Position numbers and translations under genes: made by a program. Source: an uncultured Bacteroidota bacterium (GTDB lineage: Bacteria; Bacteroidota; Bacteroidia; Chitinophagales; Chitinophagaceae). Taken from it: 62,948 bases of DNA. The notes under the pieces are model-generated. The model saw only the letters and a program-made list of their open reading frames with translations. It did not search any database and was not told the DNA's origin. The DNA lies in contig CAIYTT010000189.1 in the NCBI GenBank assembly GCA_903929195.1, positions 1 to 62,948 on the forward strand. Direction: 5' to 3'. Below, piece after piece: positions 1 through 8,571 of this stretch (positions within the stretch are counted from its first letter, which is position 1; each line of letters starts with the position of its first letter).

Positions 1-52
1 GTTGCCTTAATTAGCTATATATAATGAAGTTTTTTCGTTCTTTATCTTGGGT

Positions 53-979
53 ATGCAGCTTCTAGTTCTTTTCTTATTGTTTACAATCTTATTTTATGGT
101 GCAGTAGTATTAATGAGTGCATTGTTACCCTTATTATGTGGTTATAAAATAGAAGCAATACAGAATATAGACCAAAATAGTCCGGCAGGTTTAGTAAATG
201 CATCTATAATTGTACAAGGAGTATTAAGTGTGTTCATATTTTTAGTTTGTGGTTTGGTTTTTGCTTTTTTATTTTCTGCAAAGCCACTACAATATTTGGG
301 GTTGCAAATACCAAAAAATAAAATAAATATTTTATTGTCTGTAACGTTTATGCTGGGTGCAATGCCTGTATTGCAATTAATAGAAGGATTGTTTAGTACT
401 ATTAATTTCGGTACCTATTTTCAAAACATGCAGCAGTCGGGAGATGATATGCGTAATGCATTTTTGAAAATTCCTACGCTTGCCGATTTTATTAAGATAT
501 TTTTTATCATGGCAATAGTTCCCGGTCTTGGTGAAGAGGTGTTTTTTAGAGGTATTTTATTTAGAATGGCAGCAAGTAAAAGCTCCAATAAAACGGTACC
601 TATTCTTTTTTCTGCAATTGTATTTTCTATAATGCATTTTAATATATATGGTTTTGTCTCTATTTTTATTGCAGGCATATTATTGGCACTTATTTATACA
701 ATTACCGGCTCTTTGTGGTGCAGTATTTTTGCACATATAAGTTTTAACGGTTTACAGATTGTGCTTACATATATAGGCAAAGATAATGTTGCTATTAAAG
801 CTTTTCTAAACGATACATCTGTTTTACATTTATTGCCCTATTCAATAGCAGGTATTGTTTTATTTCTTGTTTCTTATTATTTCTTAATTAAATATAAAAG
901 TCCCTTGGGTATTAATTGGGGTAGGGTAAATAAAAAAGAAATTGTATTTTCATTTGACAAAGTAGAAGATAGTAACTAA
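53..979 (+). CDS. CPBP-family intramembrane metalloprotease
   Basis: A 308-residue polytopic membrane protein with about eight hydrophobic segments. The CPBP (CAAX protease and bacteriocin-processing) signature is visible: an EExxxR motif (GEEVFFRG) near residue 163, a second-motif histidine in SIMHFN, and an HxxxN motif in FAHISFNG. In this family these residues form the membrane-embedded glutamate protease site; the bacterial substrates are mostly unknown. An in-frame TTG lies six bases upstream of the ATG at 53, but the ATG is preferred. An in-frame stop at 8-10 shows that the gene is complete in the window. It is followed by about 145 AT-rich bases and then cdsA, which has its own -7 element. 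The family call is safe; the substrate is not known. Confidence 0.85.
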   Translation: MQLLVLFLLFTILFYGAVVLMSALLPLLCGYKIEAIQNIDQNSPAGLVNASIIVQGVLSVFIFLVCGLVFAFLFSAKPLQYLGLQIPKNKINILLSVTFMLGAMPVLQLIEGLFSTINFGTYFQNMQQSGDDMRNAFLKIPTLADFIKIFFIMAIVPGLGEEVFFRGILFRMAASKSSNKTVPILFSAIVFSIMHFNIYGFVSIFIAGILLALIYTITGSLWCSIFAHISFNGLQIVLTYIGKDNVAIKAFLNDTSVLHLLPYSIAGIVLFLVSYYFLIKYKSPLGINWGRVNKKEIVFSFDKVEDSN

Positions 980-1087
980 ATAAACTACTAAAAGCTATTT
1001 TTGTGAAATTTTGAAATTAATATTCATTAATTTTAAAAAAATTGTACTAAAAAAATTTATGATAAATTAATCTTGAAAAAAGCTTCT

Positions 1088-1095
1088 TAAATTTG
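1088..1095 (+). promoter_or_regulatory. Bacteroidota -7 promoter element before cdsA
   Basis: TAAATTTG fits the TAnnTTTG consensus used by the Bacteroidota housekeeping sigma factor. It lies 28 bases before the cdsA ATG. A TTG occurs at 1073-1075, but the 12-base spacing is shorter than the usual 19-21, so the -33 element is weak. Confidence 0.5.
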
Positions 1096-1123
1096 CGTTT
1101 TTTTTTGTAATTTAAAATGTTCT

Positions 1124-2002
1124 ATGCCATTAGACTTACCCACGTTTTATAAACGAGCAGGAAGTTCAGTAATATTTGTTGCAATAATGCTTACCGGTTT
1201 ATTATGGAATAAGTGGGCTTTTTTAGCTCTAATATGCCTAATACAAGTATTGTGTTTACACGAGTTTTTTAAACTTGTGCAAAAAATAGATGTAAGCTCC
1301 TATTGGCCTAAGTGGTTGCCTTATTTTATTCAATTGGTAGGTATTGGTATCATTTACCCCTATTTATTTTGGCATCACTTATTCGATATACAAAGTTCCG
1401 AGTGGACAATGTCTTTTTGGTTTTCTAAACTAATGTGGGTCTTATTGCCCATAATACCTACCATTTTATTGTTTATAAGTATAATACCCAAGAAGGAATT
1501 TTTTTTAGCAGTTCTAAAATGTGCAGGTGGTTTATTGTATATAGCATTACCCATGTTGTTATTATTGCAAATACGTATGAAAGACCCCGTATTGCCAATG
1601 GCATTATTGCTAATGATATGGACAAACGATACAATGGCATATATTTTAGGTTCTTTTGTTGGTAAAACACATTTTACTGATATATCGCCAAACAAAACAA
1701 TAGAGGGTACAATTGGCGGTATCGTTTTAACTGTAGGTGCAGCTACTTTGTTTGGCTTTTTGGCAAATAAATATAATCTATTGCCTAATAATTATCATTT
1801 AATAGACTGGATGATGCTCGCTTTATGTGCAACGATTGCCGGTACTCTGGGCGACCTCCTTGAATCTAAATTAAAAAGAATGGCAGATGTAAAAGATTCA
1901 GGTACGTTAATGCCCGGACATGGAGGGGCATTGGACCGTTTTGATTCTTTATTGTTTACTGCACCCTTTGCGTATGTTTATGTAATATATATAATGCATT
2001 AA
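1124..2002 (+). CDS. cdsA: Phosphatidate cytidylyltransferase
   Basis: CdsA makes CDP-diacylglycerol from phosphatidic acid and CTP, the branch-point precursor of bacterial phospholipids. The 292-residue protein has about eight membrane segments. Near the C-terminus it carries the complete CDP-alcohol cytidylyltransferase signature: SKLKRMADVKDSG followed by PGHGGALDRFDS, which includes the conserved K-D, H-G-G and D-R-x-D residues. The next gene, 30 bases downstream, encodes a phosphatidylserine decarboxylase-like protein. The pair therefore forms a phospholipid-head-group operon leading to phosphatidylethanolamine, although the phosphatidylserine synthase gene is not in the window. Confidence 0.95.
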   Translation: MPLDLPTFYKRAGSSVIFVAIMLTGLLWNKWAFLALICLIQVLCLHEFFKLVQKIDVSSYWPKWLPYFIQLVGIGIIYPYLFWHHLFDIQSSEWTMSFWFSKLMWVLLPIIPTILLFISIIPKKEFFLAVLKCAGGLLYIALPMLLLLQIRMKDPVLPMALLLMIWTNDTMAYILGSFVGKTHFTDISPNKTIEGTIGGIVLTVGAATLFGFLANKYNLLPNNYHLIDWMMLALCATIAGTLGDLLESKLKRMADVKDSGTLMPGHGGALDRFDSLLFTAPFAYVYVIYIMH

Positions 2003-2032
2003 AAAAAACGATTTTAAAAATAATAAGTATAA

Positions 2033-2737
2033 ATGAAGATACACCGCGAAGGATATAGATTTATTGCAATTGCGTCTGTTTTATGGTTAGGTATAGGTTT
2101 TCTTACTATAAACTATCTTACATCCGTTTTATGGTTAGTTATTATAATAAACTTAATTACAACACCATTCTGGTTTTGGGTAGTTTGGTTTTTCCGCCTT
2201 CCGGACAGGAAAATGACCATGAGTGGTAAATATGTAATAGCCCCTGCCGATGGCAAGGTGGTGGTTATTGAAGAGGTTTATGAGCCAGAATATTTTAAAG
2301 ATATGCGATTACAGGTTTCTATTTTTATGTCGCCTCTAAATGTACATATTAATCGTAGCCCTATTAATGGTACAGTAAAATTTTTGCGATACCATCCGGG
2401 TCTTTATCTTGTAGCTTGGCACCCCAAATCATCTACCGAAAACGAAAGAACAACAATTGTTTTTGGGAATAGTAAATATGATATATTAGTAAGACAAATA
2501 GCAGGTGCTGTTGCAAGGCGTATTTGCTGTTATGTACAGGCAGGAGACCCTATCATTCAAAATCAAGAATTTGGGTTTATTCGTTTTGGCTCAAGAGTAG
2601 ATGTTTATTTACCATTAGGCACAAAGACAGATGTTAAAATTGGCGATATTGTACAAGGTGGTGTTACTATTCTTGCTACCGATGTGGTTGACTTACATAA
2701 AAGAGTGGAGCCAGATTATAGAGTGTCAAAACACTAA
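2033..2737 (+). CDS. psd: Phosphatidylserine decarboxylase-like protein (short type)
   Basis: This is the short, 234-residue form of phosphatidylserine decarboxylase, which converts phosphatidylserine to phosphatidylethanolamine at the inner membrane. Two N-terminal hydrophobic segments (residues about 10-55) precede a beta-rich domain containing APADGKVV and the conserved SPLNVHINRSP segment. The FGS in IRFGSRVDVYLP near residue 187 is the expected self-cleavage site, where the serine becomes the pyruvoyl cofactor. The gene starts 30 bases after cdsA and is probably co-transcribed with it. An archaetidylserine-type decarboxylase has the same architecture, but the Bacteroidota setting favours phosphatidylserine as substrate. 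Confidence 0.9.
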   Translation: MKIHREGYRFIAIASVLWLGIGFLTINYLTSVLWLVIIINLITTPFWFWVVWFFRLPDRKMTMSGKYVIAPADGKVVVIEEVYEPEYFKDMRLQVSIFMSPLNVHINRSPINGTVKFLRYHPGLYLVAWHPKSSTENERTTIVFGNSKYDILVRQIAGAVARRICCYVQAGDPIIQNQEFGFIRFGSRVDVYLPLGTKTDVKIGDIVQGGVTILATDVVDLHKRVEPDYRVSKH

Positions 2738-2843
2738 TGTGAAATAGTTGAAATAAAATCATTTTTTAGTTAAGTTAAAATTCTTTTAATTTCTATTTTA
2801 TAATTTAAAAGAATCTTACCTTTAAATTCTAAATTATAAAAAA

Positions 2844-3020
2844 ATGAAAAAACTAACATTATTATTAGCTGTTGCTTTAATGGTAGCAGGTGGTTCTTTT
2901 GCAGAGCAAAAAGATTGTTGTAAGAAAAAAGGTGGTGATAAATCTTGCTGCAAAGACAAGAAAAATTGCGAAAAAGAAAAAACTACTACAGGAAAAGATA
3001 CAAAACCTGCAAAGAAATAA
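2844..3020 (+). CDS. Small exported Cys/Lys-rich peptide
   Basis: A 58-residue ORF with a typical signal peptide (MKK, then a hydrophobic run ending GGSFA, probable cleavage before EQKD). The mature part is about 38 residues, almost entirely charged or polar, with five cysteines arranged as CC, CC and C among many lysines (QKDCCKKK, DKSCCKDKKNCEK). No family is recognised. The Cys-pair spacing suggests metal binding or disulfide-linked oligomers in the periplasm, which is only inference. It has its own untranslated leader and is followed by a strong terminator, so it is transcribed alone. A minus-strand ORF covering the same bases has no comparable features. Confidence 0.7.
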   Translation: MKKLTLLLAVALMVAGGSFAEQKDCCKKKGGDKSCCKDKKNCEKEKTTTGKDTKPAKK

Positions 3021-3041
3021 TTCTTTTTATTAAAAAATATC

Positions 3042-3072
3042 AAAGAAACTGACTAATTAGGTCAGTTTCTTT
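3042..3072 (+). terminator. Rho-independent terminator after the Cys-rich peptide
   Basis: A perfect 12-base-pair inverted repeat (AAAGAAACTGAC / GTCAGTTTCTTT) with a seven-base loop. The descending arm runs into TTTTGTTTT. It sits 22 bases after the stop codon of the small peptide gene. Confidence 0.85.
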
Positions 3073-3136
3073 TGTTTTAGAATATTAATTAATACAAAAA
3101 ATACGCTAATTATTTTATTTAGTCTTATTTATGTCT

Positions 3137-3144
3137 TATTTTTG
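3137..3144 (+). promoter_or_regulatory. -7 promoter element before the PAS/receiver gene
   Basis: TATTTTTG fits TAnnTTTG and lies 17 bases before the ATG at 3162. No good -33 TTG is seen at the expected distance. Its position argues for the ATG at 3162 rather than the TTG at 3153. Confidence 0.45.
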
Positions 3145-3161
3145 CAATACAGTTGTTAAAT

Positions 3162-5315
3162 ATGCCATCTTTGATGATTAAAAAATTGATGCCAAATATA
3201 TTTAATGCATTAGTAAATTTTAGTGATGTAGTTTGGTGCATTGATATAGAAAAATTTGACCTTGTTTATATAAATGATTCATGCATAAATGTATGGGGTT
3301 ATACGGCATTTGAAATTATTGAAAAAAAAGATTTATTTTTTAATTCGATTTTACCGGAGGATAAAGAAATTTTTTATAAAGGAATTAGGAAAGCAATAGA
3401 TAATGGCTCATCTAAAAGTGAATTTAGAATAATAAACAAGGAAGAGAAAATAAAATATTTAAAAGCCCAATTAATTTACAATAAAGAAGACGAGCAAAAA
3501 ATTATTACATGTATTTGTTGTAATATAACAACAATAAAAACAGTAGAGGTAGAAATGAAAAAAATGGCAAAAGATAATTTGTCCATTTTAGAAAGCATTA
3601 GAGACTCATTTGTTACATTAGATAATACAGGAACAATTATTTTTGCAAATCGTGCATTCGAGAAATTTATCCGCAAAAGTAAAAACACGCTCATCGGTAA
3701 AAATATTTGGGATATTTTTCCGGAATTAAAAGGATTACTTTTTGAAAAAAATTATTATAAAACTCAAAAAGAAAAAATAAGCATTGAATTTGAAGAGTTC
3801 TTACCCACATTAAATAAATGGCTATCTGTATCTACTTATCCTACACAAGAAGGGATGTCTGTATTTATACACGATGTAACATCAAGTAAAATAAGACGAG
3901 AGCAATTAATTGAAAGCGAGAAAAAATTTCATTTAATTTCAGATAACTCACCCATGTTTATTTGGACAGTAAATGAAAATTTGGAACGCACTTTTTTTAA
4001 TAAAACATTTATTAATTTTTCGGGTTTAAGCTTCGAGGAATTAATTGAAAATGATTGGATTTCTTTAGTTCACCCCGATGATTTGCAGAAAGTAACTATT
4101 GGTATGCATAGGGGATTAATCTATAAAGCAGAGATTAATTTTGAATTCAGGATGCGAAGGCATGACGGTGAATATAGATGGATTAAAATGAATGGCATAC
4201 CTCAAATAGATATTTTGGGTATTTTTCAGGGGTTTTTAGGAAACGGAGTTGATATTACTAATTTGAAATATTATTATGCACAGTTAGAAGAGAAAAACAT
4301 AGAATTAGAAAAAGCACTGAATGAATCAAGACGACTGTCGGAAATATTAAATAAAACGAGTAATATTTTAGTGCTTACAGATGTAAACGGTTGTATTACA
4401 TGGGTAAACCAAGCATTTACAAAAATAACGGAATACACGCTTGAAGAAGCTTATGGCAAAAAGCCCGGGCCTCTTGTTTACGGACCTGAAACAAGTATAG
4501 AAACAATGGAAATATTGCATGAGGCAATAAAAACACGCGAAATAACGAGGGTAGAAATACTTAACTATAGCAAAAACGGACGTAAATTTTGGGTTGACTT
4601 AAAAATAGAGCCTATTTTTAAAAATGGCGAACCGGAAGGGTATATGGCTATTGAAATGGATATTACCAAAAGAAAAAATGATGAATTAGCAATAAAACAA
4701 AAAAATGAAAAAATAAAGCAGTTCTCATTTATCACATCACACGATTTGAGGCATGAGTTTTCGAAAATAATGTTATTATTCAATTTAGGAAAATCACCCC
4801 AAAATACAATAGATGATTTTCGTTCGTTGTTTAACCACATAGAAGCACCATTAAATAAAATTAACTATATAATTTCAGAAATTAATACGAATTTAAACAT
4901 ACAGGAAACAGGCAAAACATTAAATGATAAATTACAGGAAATAGATGAAATAAAGGAGATATGTCTTATAGATGATGACCAACTAACTAATTTAATACAT
5001 AAACAGATAATTACCATGTTTATGCCAAATACCCCTATTCGTGTTTTTGAAAGTGTAGAACCTGCTATTAATTATTTAAAAATACAACCTTATAGCAATC
5101 GTATTATCTTTTTAGACCTAAATTTCCCTACAGAAAAATCCGGTTGGGATTTCTTAGATGAATATCATTTGTCTGAATTAAATGCACCGATTATTATTTT
5201 ATCATCTTCTATTGATAATGAAGATATAGACAGAACGAAACAATACAAGAGTGTATTAGAGTATTTTAGCAAACCGTTGACTGTTGAGATATTAAATAAG
5301 TATATGAAAAAATAA
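3162..5315 (+). CDS. Multi-PAS signalling protein with H-box and receiver domain, no ATPase domain
   Basis: A soluble protein of about 717 residues. It starts with four PAS/PAC-like sensor modules (roughly residues 10-125, 135-245, 255-375 and 390-510; ends such as DVTSSKIRREQL and MDITKRKNDELAI are typical PAC ends). A histidine phosphoacceptor-like helix with SHDLRHEFSK follows near residue 526. After only about 70 more residues comes a CheY-like receiver (about 599-717) with the acidic pocket IDDDQ, phosphoacceptor Asp in FLDLNFP near 652, ILSSS and the lysine of FSKPL. The N, G1 and G2 boxes of a histidine kinase ATPase domain are absent. The protein may therefore accept phosphate from another kinase or act through its receiver. 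It is flanked by a terminator upstream and serS downstream. Confidence 0.85.
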   Translation: MPSLMIKKLMPNIFNALVNFSDVVWCIDIEKFDLVYINDSCINVWGYTAFEIIEKKDLFFNSILPEDKEIFYKGIRKAIDNGSSKSEFRIINKEEKIKYLKAQLIYNKEDEQKIITCICCNITTIKTVEVEMKKMAKDNLSILESIRDSFVTLDNTGTIIFANRAFEKFIRKSKNTLIGKNIWDIFPELKGLLFEKNYYKTQKEKISIEFEEFLPTLNKWLSVSTYPTQEGMSVFIHDVTSSKIRREQLIESEKKFHLISDNSPMFIWTVNENLERTFFNKTFINFSGLSFEELIENDWISLVHPDDLQKVTIGMHRGLIYKAEINFEFRMRRHDGEYRWIKMNGIPQIDILGIFQGFLGNGVDITNLKYYYAQLEEKNIELEKALNESRRLSEILNKTSNILVLTDVNGCITWVNQAFTKITEYTLEEAYGKKPGPLVYGPETSIETMEILHEAIKTREITRVEILNYSKNGRKFWVDLKIEPIFKNGEPEGYMAIEMDITKRKNDELAIKQKNEKIKQFSFITSHDLRHEFSKIMLLFNLGKSPQNTIDDFRSLFNHIEAPLNKINYIISEINTNLNIQETGKTLNDKLQEIDEIKEICLIDDDQLTNLIHKQIITMFMPNTPIRVFESVEPAINYLKIQPYSNRIIFLDLNFPTEKSGWDFLDEYHLSELNAPIIILSSSIDNEDIDRTKQYKSVLEYFSKPLTVEILNKYMKK

Positions 5316-5364
5316 GGTTTAGTAAGTCATAAGTAAAGACTACTGCAAATCGTTTCAATTATTC

Positions 5365-5372
5365 TATCTTTG
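5365..5372 (+). promoter_or_regulatory. -7 promoter element before serS
   Basis: TATCTTTG, an exact TAnnTTTG match, lies 20 bases upstream of the serS ATG. A recognisable -33 element is lacking. Confidence 0.5.
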
Positions 5373-5392
5373 TTCCGTAAAATATAAAATGT

Positions 5393-6664
5393 ATGTTGCC
5401 AATACAATTGTTTAGACAGAATAAAGATTTAGTTCTTGACGGTCTGAAAAAAAAGAATTTTAAAGATTTAGACCTTGTAGATAAAATTATTAATATAGAC
5501 GAACAGCGTAGAAAACTGCAAGTAGAAAACGATAGTATTTCTGCCGCAGTAAATGTTGCATCAAAAAATATTGGTAATTTAATGGCTGCCGGCAAGAAAA
5601 TGGAAGCCGAAGAATTAAAAAATGACGTAGCTAAGAATAAAGAAAAAGCAAAAGAAATTGCTAACCAATTATCTGAATTAGAAAAAGAACAATTTGATGC
5701 TATTATAGTTTTGCCAAATTTGCCGCATAGTACTGTGCCTTTCGGCAAAACCCCGGAAGAGAATGAAATAATAAAAACAGGAGGAATTATTCCCGTACTT
5801 GGTGCAGATAAACTGCCGCATTGGGAATTAGCTGCAAAATACGGACTTATAGATTTTGAATTAGGTACAAAATTAACAGGAAGTGGTTTCCCTGTATATA
5901 TGGGACAGGGTGCTAGATTACAGAGGGCTCTAATACAATTTTTTTTAGAGTATAATATTAATGCCGGTTATAAAGAATATTATCCGCCTTATATGGTAAA
6001 TGAGGCCACTGCTTATGGTACAGGGCAATTACCCGATAAAGAAGGGCAAATGTATGTAACTAAAGAAGAAGGTTTTTATTTAATACCTACCGCCGAAGTG
6101 CCGGTTACCAATATCTATAGAGATACTATTATTGCCGAACAAGACCTGCCTGTAAAAATGACTGCATACACGCCTTGTTTCCGCAGAGAAGCAGGGTCTT
6201 ACGGTAAAGATGTTAGGGGTTTAAACAGGGTGCATCAATTTGACAAAGTAGAAATTGTACAATTAACACAACCAGAAAACAGTTATAGCGTGCTTGATGG
6301 TATGGTGGCACATGTAGAAAACTTATTACAATTATTAGGTTTGCCCTATAGAATATTACGTTTATGTGGTGGTGATATGAGTTTTGCATCTGCATTAACC
6401 TACGATTTTGAAGTATATAGTGCGGCTCAAGAACGGTGGTTAGAGGTAAGCTCGGTTTCCAACTTTGAAGTGTTTCAAGCAAATAGAATGAAAATAAGAT
6501 TTAAAGAAGGAACCGGTAAAACGCAATTAGTACATACATTAAATGGCAGTTCATTGGCACTACCACGTATTATGGCTTCCTTAATGGAAAATTATCAAAC
6601 CAATGACGGAATTAATATTCCGCTTGCTTTGCAACCCTATTTTGGTAGTGAGAAAATAAAATAA
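5393..6664 (+). CDS. serS: Seryl-tRNA synthetase
   Basis: SerS charges tRNA-Ser (and selenocysteine tRNA where present). At 423 residues it has the usual length. The N-terminal third (about residues 25-110) is the antiparallel coiled-coil arm that grips the long variable arm of tRNA-Ser. The catalytic core has the class II motifs: motif 2 in TPCFRREAGSYGKDVRGLNRVHQF and motif 3 in LNGSSLALPRIMASLMENYQ near the C-terminus. It has its own promoter. A DUF4293 membrane-protein gene begins 13 bases after its stop and is probably co-transcribed. Confidence 0.97.
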   Translation: MLPIQLFRQNKDLVLDGLKKKNFKDLDLVDKIINIDEQRRKLQVENDSISAAVNVASKNIGNLMAAGKKMEAEELKNDVAKNKEKAKEIANQLSELEKEQFDAIIVLPNLPHSTVPFGKTPEENEIIKTGGIIPVLGADKLPHWELAAKYGLIDFELGTKLTGSGFPVYMGQGARLQRALIQFFLEYNINAGYKEYYPPYMVNEATAYGTGQLPDKEGQMYVTKEEGFYLIPTAEVPVTNIYRDTIIAEQDLPVKMTAYTPCFRREAGSYGKDVRGLNRVHQFDKVEIVQLTQPENSYSVLDGMVAHVENLLQLLGLPYRILRLCGGDMSFASALTYDFEVYSAAQERWLEVSSVSNFEVFQANRMKIRFKEGTGKTQLVHTLNGSSLALPRIMASLMENYQTNDGINIPLALQPYFGSEKIK

Positions 6665-6677
6665 TAATTAGTTTTAG

Positions 6678-7115
6678 ATGATACAAAGAATTCAATCGTT
6701 ATGGCTTTTTTTGGCAGGCATATTTTGTGCCGGTACTTTATACTTTGATTTGTATAAGTGGCAGTTTGATGCCACTACCTTTATAAGCCCCAAACTATTA
6801 CGTGTAAATGATAACTATATATCGCTGTTAATTGTTTTAATTTGTACTATACTACCTATAGTAGCTATCTTTATGTTTAAGAACCGTAAAAAGCAAAAAA
6901 GGATTAGTATTATTTCAATAATTATCAATTTAATTTTTATTGGTACTGTATTACTTAGGGAACAGATGGAAAAACCATTAAAACCGATGCCTATTAGTGG
7001 TACATATATGATAGGTTCTTTATTACCTGCTTTTTCAATTGTTTTTCTGTTTCTTGCTATTTCGGGTATTAATAAGGATGAAAAATTGGTGAAATCAATT
7101 GACAGATTGAGATAG
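6678..7115 (+). CDS. DUF4293-family membrane protein
   Basis: A 145-residue protein with four predicted membrane helices. It begins MIQRIQSLWLFLAG, the typical start of the Bacteroidota DUF4293 family. No catalytic residues are evident and the function is unknown. It follows serS by 13 bases. It converges on the minus-strand barrel gene downstream, with about 40 bases between them and no obvious terminator hairpin. Confidence 0.8.
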   Translation: MIQRIQSLWLFLAGIFCAGTLYFDLYKWQFDATTFISPKLLRVNDNYISLLIVLICTILPIVAIFMFKNRKKQKRISIISIIINLIFIGTVLLREQMEKPLKPMPISGTYMIGSLLPAFSIVFLFLAISGINKDEKLVKSIDRLR

Positions 7116-7156
7116 GATGTTTTCAAAATTGCTATAGGAATGGTAATTAAAAAATG

Positions 7157-7948
7157 TTATCTGCCAAGTTTATAACCTAAAATAACTTTAATAATTTTAT
7201 TTTCAGTTGCTGATGTAAATCCGATACCATAGCCTGCATTAAATTCCCATTTTGGAGACCAGTCTAAGTCTATTGCTGCAAAAAGCAAATGCTGTTGCTG
7301 TTCGTAAGAATAAAAATGAGTTAATGAACCGGCTGAGTTATAATATTCTAAGCCCAAAGCTATTTTTTCATTTATATTATAACTACCTTTTAAGCTTGGT
7401 GCAAATTCAAATTCTTTATTTTTATTGATACCGCTAAGCGATTTATCAAAAGCAGCATTGAAAGCCCAATACCATTTTTTCCACTTTTTATCAATAATTC
7501 CTCTTATTTCTAATGTTAAGTCATCGGTAGCATACGATTTATTCTGGTATCCAAATTCGCCACCTAAACTTAAACCTACAGGCAAATGCCATGCATCAGG
7601 TATTTTAACACGTGGTCTAATATGACTACCAACAAAACCCGTTCTTTTATTGTCGCCAATTGCATTAAAAAGATAAAATCCAATTTCAAACCAATCATTT
7701 ATTCCGTGTGTAATTTCAATTGTTTCTCTTTGCATTGTGTTGGTTGGCACGGTATTATTTTCAGATTTGCGAAAACCATCAAACGCCATATTGCTATGCA
7801 ACTCAAACATGGTACTTTTTTTAGAGATTGTTTCAGACGGGTAAACTTGTATTTCGTAATTATCTTGTGCTAAGGAGCTAAAATAATTAATAACGAAGAA
7901 ACACAATATAAAAAATTTTACTATTTTAGGCTTAACAGTATAATTCAT
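7157..7948 (-). CDS. Probable outer-membrane beta-barrel protein
   Basis: A 263-residue protein with a signal peptide (hydrophobic run ending FSSLAQ) and a mature part made of alternating beta-strand segments ending in an aromatic-rich terminus (VILGYKLGR). That is typical of small Bacteroidota outer-membrane barrels. Repeated short aromatic strands such as DWFEIGFYLF, KWYWAFNAAF and KWEFNAGYGIGF support the fold. The ligand is unknown. The gene is divergent from the small membrane-protein gene at 8157/8222. A -7 element for its own transcription lies at 8003-8010. Confidence 0.65.
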   Translation of the reverse strand: MNYTVKPKIVKFFILCFFVINYFSSLAQDNYEIQVYPSETISKKSTMFELHSNMAFDGFRKSENNTVPTNTMQRETIEITHGINDWFEIGFYLFNAIGDNKRTGFVGSHIRPRVKIPDAWHLPVGLSLGGEFGYQNKSYATDDLTLEIRGIIDKKWKKWYWAFNAAFDKSLSGINKNKEFEFAPSLKGSYNINEKIALGLEYYNSAGSLTHFYSYEQQQHLLFAAIDLDWSPKWEFNAGYGIGFTSATENKIIKVILGYKLGR

Positions 7949-8002
7949 TATTTTAAATATTAAAATAGTTTATGTATAGGTGTAAATTGAAAATTAAAAG
8001 TA

Positions 8003-8010
8003 CAAAGTTA
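8003..8010 (-). promoter_or_regulatory. -7 promoter element for the barrel gene
   Basis: On the minus strand the sequence reads TAACTTTG, an exact TAnnTTTG match, 55 bases before the barrel gene start. A -33 TTG at the right distance is not evident. Confidence 0.4.
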
Positions 8011-8077
8011 GCTAAATACAACGCATCTCTACTTTTTACATTAAATAATAATATTTTGGAAATAATCAAAAATTTAA

Positions 8078-8108
8078 TTTGTTTAAATAATAATATTTTT
8101 TACATTTA
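8078..8108 (+). promoter_or_regulatory. Near-consensus promoter before the small membrane-protein gene
   Basis: TTTG at 8078-8081, a 19-base spacer and TACATTTA at 8101-8108 (one mismatch to TAnnTTTG) form a Bacteroidota-type promoter. Transcription would begin about 40 bases before the ATG at 8157. This supports 8157, not the GTG at 8222, as the original start. Confidence 0.5.
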
Positions 8109-8221
8109 CAGAATATAGATGAAAACACAATTTATAAAAACTAAATACTACATAAAATGGAAACTACCAGCTCCAAAGTATAGAAACGAATGGTAAAACC
8201 GAACAGGAAATAATAAATGAG

Positions 8222-8542
8222 GTGTATGATTATGCTGTTAAACTTTTAGTAAAAGAGAAAAAGACAGAGCAAGAAGTAATAGACTCGCTAATCAATCAGG
8301 GTATTGATAGCGAAAGTGCTATAGCAGTAGTTCAAAATCTTCAAGCACAGATTAGAGAGGTGAAAAATAAACAAGCAAATAAAGATATGCTTTACGGTGC
8401 TTTATGGTGCATTGGCGGCACTGTAGTTACATTTGTTTCAATGGCTGCCGCAGAAGGCGGCGGTACTTATTACATGTTTTGGGGTGCTATAATTTTTGGT
8501 GCTGTACAGTTTATAAGAGGAGCGGCAGCATATAAAAAATAA
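8222..8542 (+). CDS. Small protein with C-terminal membrane segments, possibly frameshifted at its start
   Basis: The open frame codes for 106 residues from a GTG. The N-terminal half is a charged helical region resembling a repeat (LLVKEKKTEQEVIDSLINQG), and the C-terminal half has two hydrophobic segments (about residues 60-78 and 80-97). No family is recognised. An ATG at 8157 in another frame starts METTSSKV and then hits a stop at 8181. The GTG frame is open back to 8156 and would read IETNGKTEQEIINE just after that point. This suggests that the true start is ATG 8157 and that a one-base shift around 8175-8180 (CCAAAGT) split the frame, or that it is a sequencing error. The metallophosphoesterase gene follows 29 bases downstream. 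Confidence 0.6.
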   Translation: MYDYAVKLLVKEKKTEQEVIDSLINQGIDSESAIAVVQNLQAQIREVKNKQANKDMLYGALWCIGGTVVTFVSMAAAEGGGTYYMFWGAIIFGAVQFIRGAAAYKK

Positions 8543-8571
8543 GTATAAAATTTTGCGAATAAAAAAACAAT

